A program made the position numbers and the translations under genes. The notes under the pieces were generated by a model. It saw only the letters and a list, made by a program, of their open reading frames with translations. It was not told where the DNA came from and did not search any database. This document shows positions 63,161 through 64,000 of a stretch of 64,000 nt of DNA, in pieces (within the stretch, counting starts at the first letter, position 1; each line of letters opens with the position of its first letter). Source of the stretch: JADJLQ01 sp044227925 (GTDB lineage: Bacteria; Bacteroidota; Bacteroidia; Chitinophagales; Saprospiraceae); assembly GCA_044227925.1 (NCBI GenBank), contig JBGAVW010000014.1, positions 1 to 64,000 on the forward strand. The letters are read 5' to 3'.

Positions 63161-64000
63161 TGGCTGAAATAATCAGAATGCCCCGCATGAGCGATACCAT
63201 GGAAGAAGGAAATATCCTGGTATGGCACAAAAAAGTAGGTGATGACATAAAAGTAGGCGATGTACTGGCCGAGGTAGAGACCGATAAAGCTACTATGGAC
63301 CTTGAAAGTTTTTACGATGGAAATTTGCTTTTCATAGGTGTTGAAAAAGGCACCATTGCTGTAAATGCCATTTTAGCTGTGATTGGGAAAAAAGGAGAGG
63401 ACTACAAAGCCGCATTGGAAAGTGCAGGAGGCAAATCTGAAAGTTCATCTTCAAATAGCAGCCCAAATACTTCTTCCGTTTCCACCATTACCGTACCTGA
63501 AATAGCTACCGAAATTCCCAAGGAAGAAGGCCATATCAAAGCCTCGCCTCTTGCTAAAGCAATTGCTAAAGAAGGAGGTATTGATTTAAAATCCCTTACC
63601 GGTACCGGGGACCAGGGAAGAATAGTTAAAAGAGATATAGAAATTGCAATTCAAAGTAAAGGTAGCCAACCGGCAACCACTGTGCCACCTTCCCCTGCAA
63701 AACCTACTGTTGCTCCAGCTCAGAATACAGTAATTTCATCAGGTACCGCCTCCACATATGAGGATAAACCGCTCAGTCAAATGCGCAAAACCATTGCCAG
63801 AAGATTGAGTGAAAGCATGTTTACTGCTCCACATTTTTATGTCACTATGGCAATTGATATGACCAAGGCAGTTTCAGCAAGGGCAGCCATGAATGCAGTT
63901 GCTCCCTCAAAACTTTCATTTAATGATCTGGTAGTAAAAGCGTGTGCTATGGCACTTCGCAAACATCCTGTAGTAAATTCATCCTGGGCCGGTGATGCTA
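63161..64000 (+). CDS. Dihydrolipoyllysine acetyltransferase, E2 of pyruvate dehydrogenase (3' end outside window)
   Basis: The first 280 codons are present and the frame is open to the window edge. The lipoyl domain covers residues 1-80, with lipoyl Lys43 in VETDKATMD. A Ser/Thr/Pro-rich linker follows, then the E1/E3-binding domain IKASPLAKAIAKEGGIDLKSLTGTGDQGRI (about 126-155). A second Pro/Ala linker leads into the start of the catalytic domain (SQMRKTIARRLSESMFTAPHFYVT). E2 passes the acetyl group from lipoamide to CoA in the cytosol. One lipoyl domain is seen. The catalytic His motif lies beyond the window. Confidence 0.93.

Overview
The window looks like a chromosomal segment of a free-living member of the Bacteroidota. 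The evidence is the single-chain LpxC-FabZ fusion, the transketolase split into two genes, promoter -7 boxes of the TAnnTTTG type with an upstream TTG or TTTG, many lipoprotein and outer-membrane precursors, and moderate, slightly AT-rich composition. A Saprospiria- or Chitinophagia-like lineage is my guess; nothing here fixes the genus. No transposase, phage module, CRISPR array or rRNA gene was seen.

Layout. Positions 1-13.2 kb are mostly catabolic and periplasmic: the C-terminal end of a CocE-type hydrolase, an alpha/beta hydrolase, a DUF1080 protein, a glutamine-amidotransferase-like protein, an IroE/feruloyl-type esterase, a PQQ dehydrogenase lipoprotein with a heme-c site, a ChbG-type deacetylase, the Kup potassium transporter, a YtcJ-type amidohydrolase and a GNAT enzyme. 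Positions 13.2-23.9 kb hold rsgA overlapping a geranylgeranylglyceryl-phosphate-synthase gene, a DUF47-PiT phosphate uptake pair, a MOSC protein, an OprP-like porin, a second DUF1080 protein, cvpA, a YhhN lysoplasmalogenase, obg, adk and a MerR regulator. Positions 23.9-26.6 kb hold a strikingly AT-rich block of three genes of unknown function (one lipoprotein and two probable beta-barrels). Positions 26.7-30.7 kb carry the lipid A genes lpxD, lpxC-fabZ and lpxA, followed by a lone ABC ATPase.

Positions 30.9-31.2 kb hold tRNA-Ile(GAT) and tRNA-Ala(TGC) with a clear promoter and terminator. Then come a GNAT gene, a decayed GxxExxY gene between short direct repeats, ligA, a YgjP-type metallopeptidase, serC, crcB and a MazG pyrophosphohydrolase. 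Positions 37.5-49.4 kb hold a GH95 alpha-fucosidase, a pair of Opp/Dpp-type permeases, split transketolase, a glucosaminidase, divergent pdxA and rsmA, a CPBP protease and an MFS transporter. Positions 49.4-64 kb hold glutamate formimidoyltransferase, three glycosyltransferases, a beta-helix lipoprotein, an NlpC/P60 hydrolase, a LOG protein, a sigma-54 activator without a DNA-binding domain, an M20 amidohydrolase, a GT2 fusion protein, recR and the 5' part of the pyruvate dehydrogenase E2 gene.

Most genes are housekeeping. The main unexplained features are non-coding repeats: a 21-unit heptamer array, a related heptamer inverted repeat, and an element bounded by GC-rich hairpins. To these add the AT-rich three-gene block and several proteins missing an expected part: a Zn cysteine in LigA, the HTH of the NtrC-type regulator, and the catalytic transferase domain in the GT2 fusion. 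I found no convincing novel defence or enzymatic system; the AT-rich operon is the best candidate for an undescribed function.
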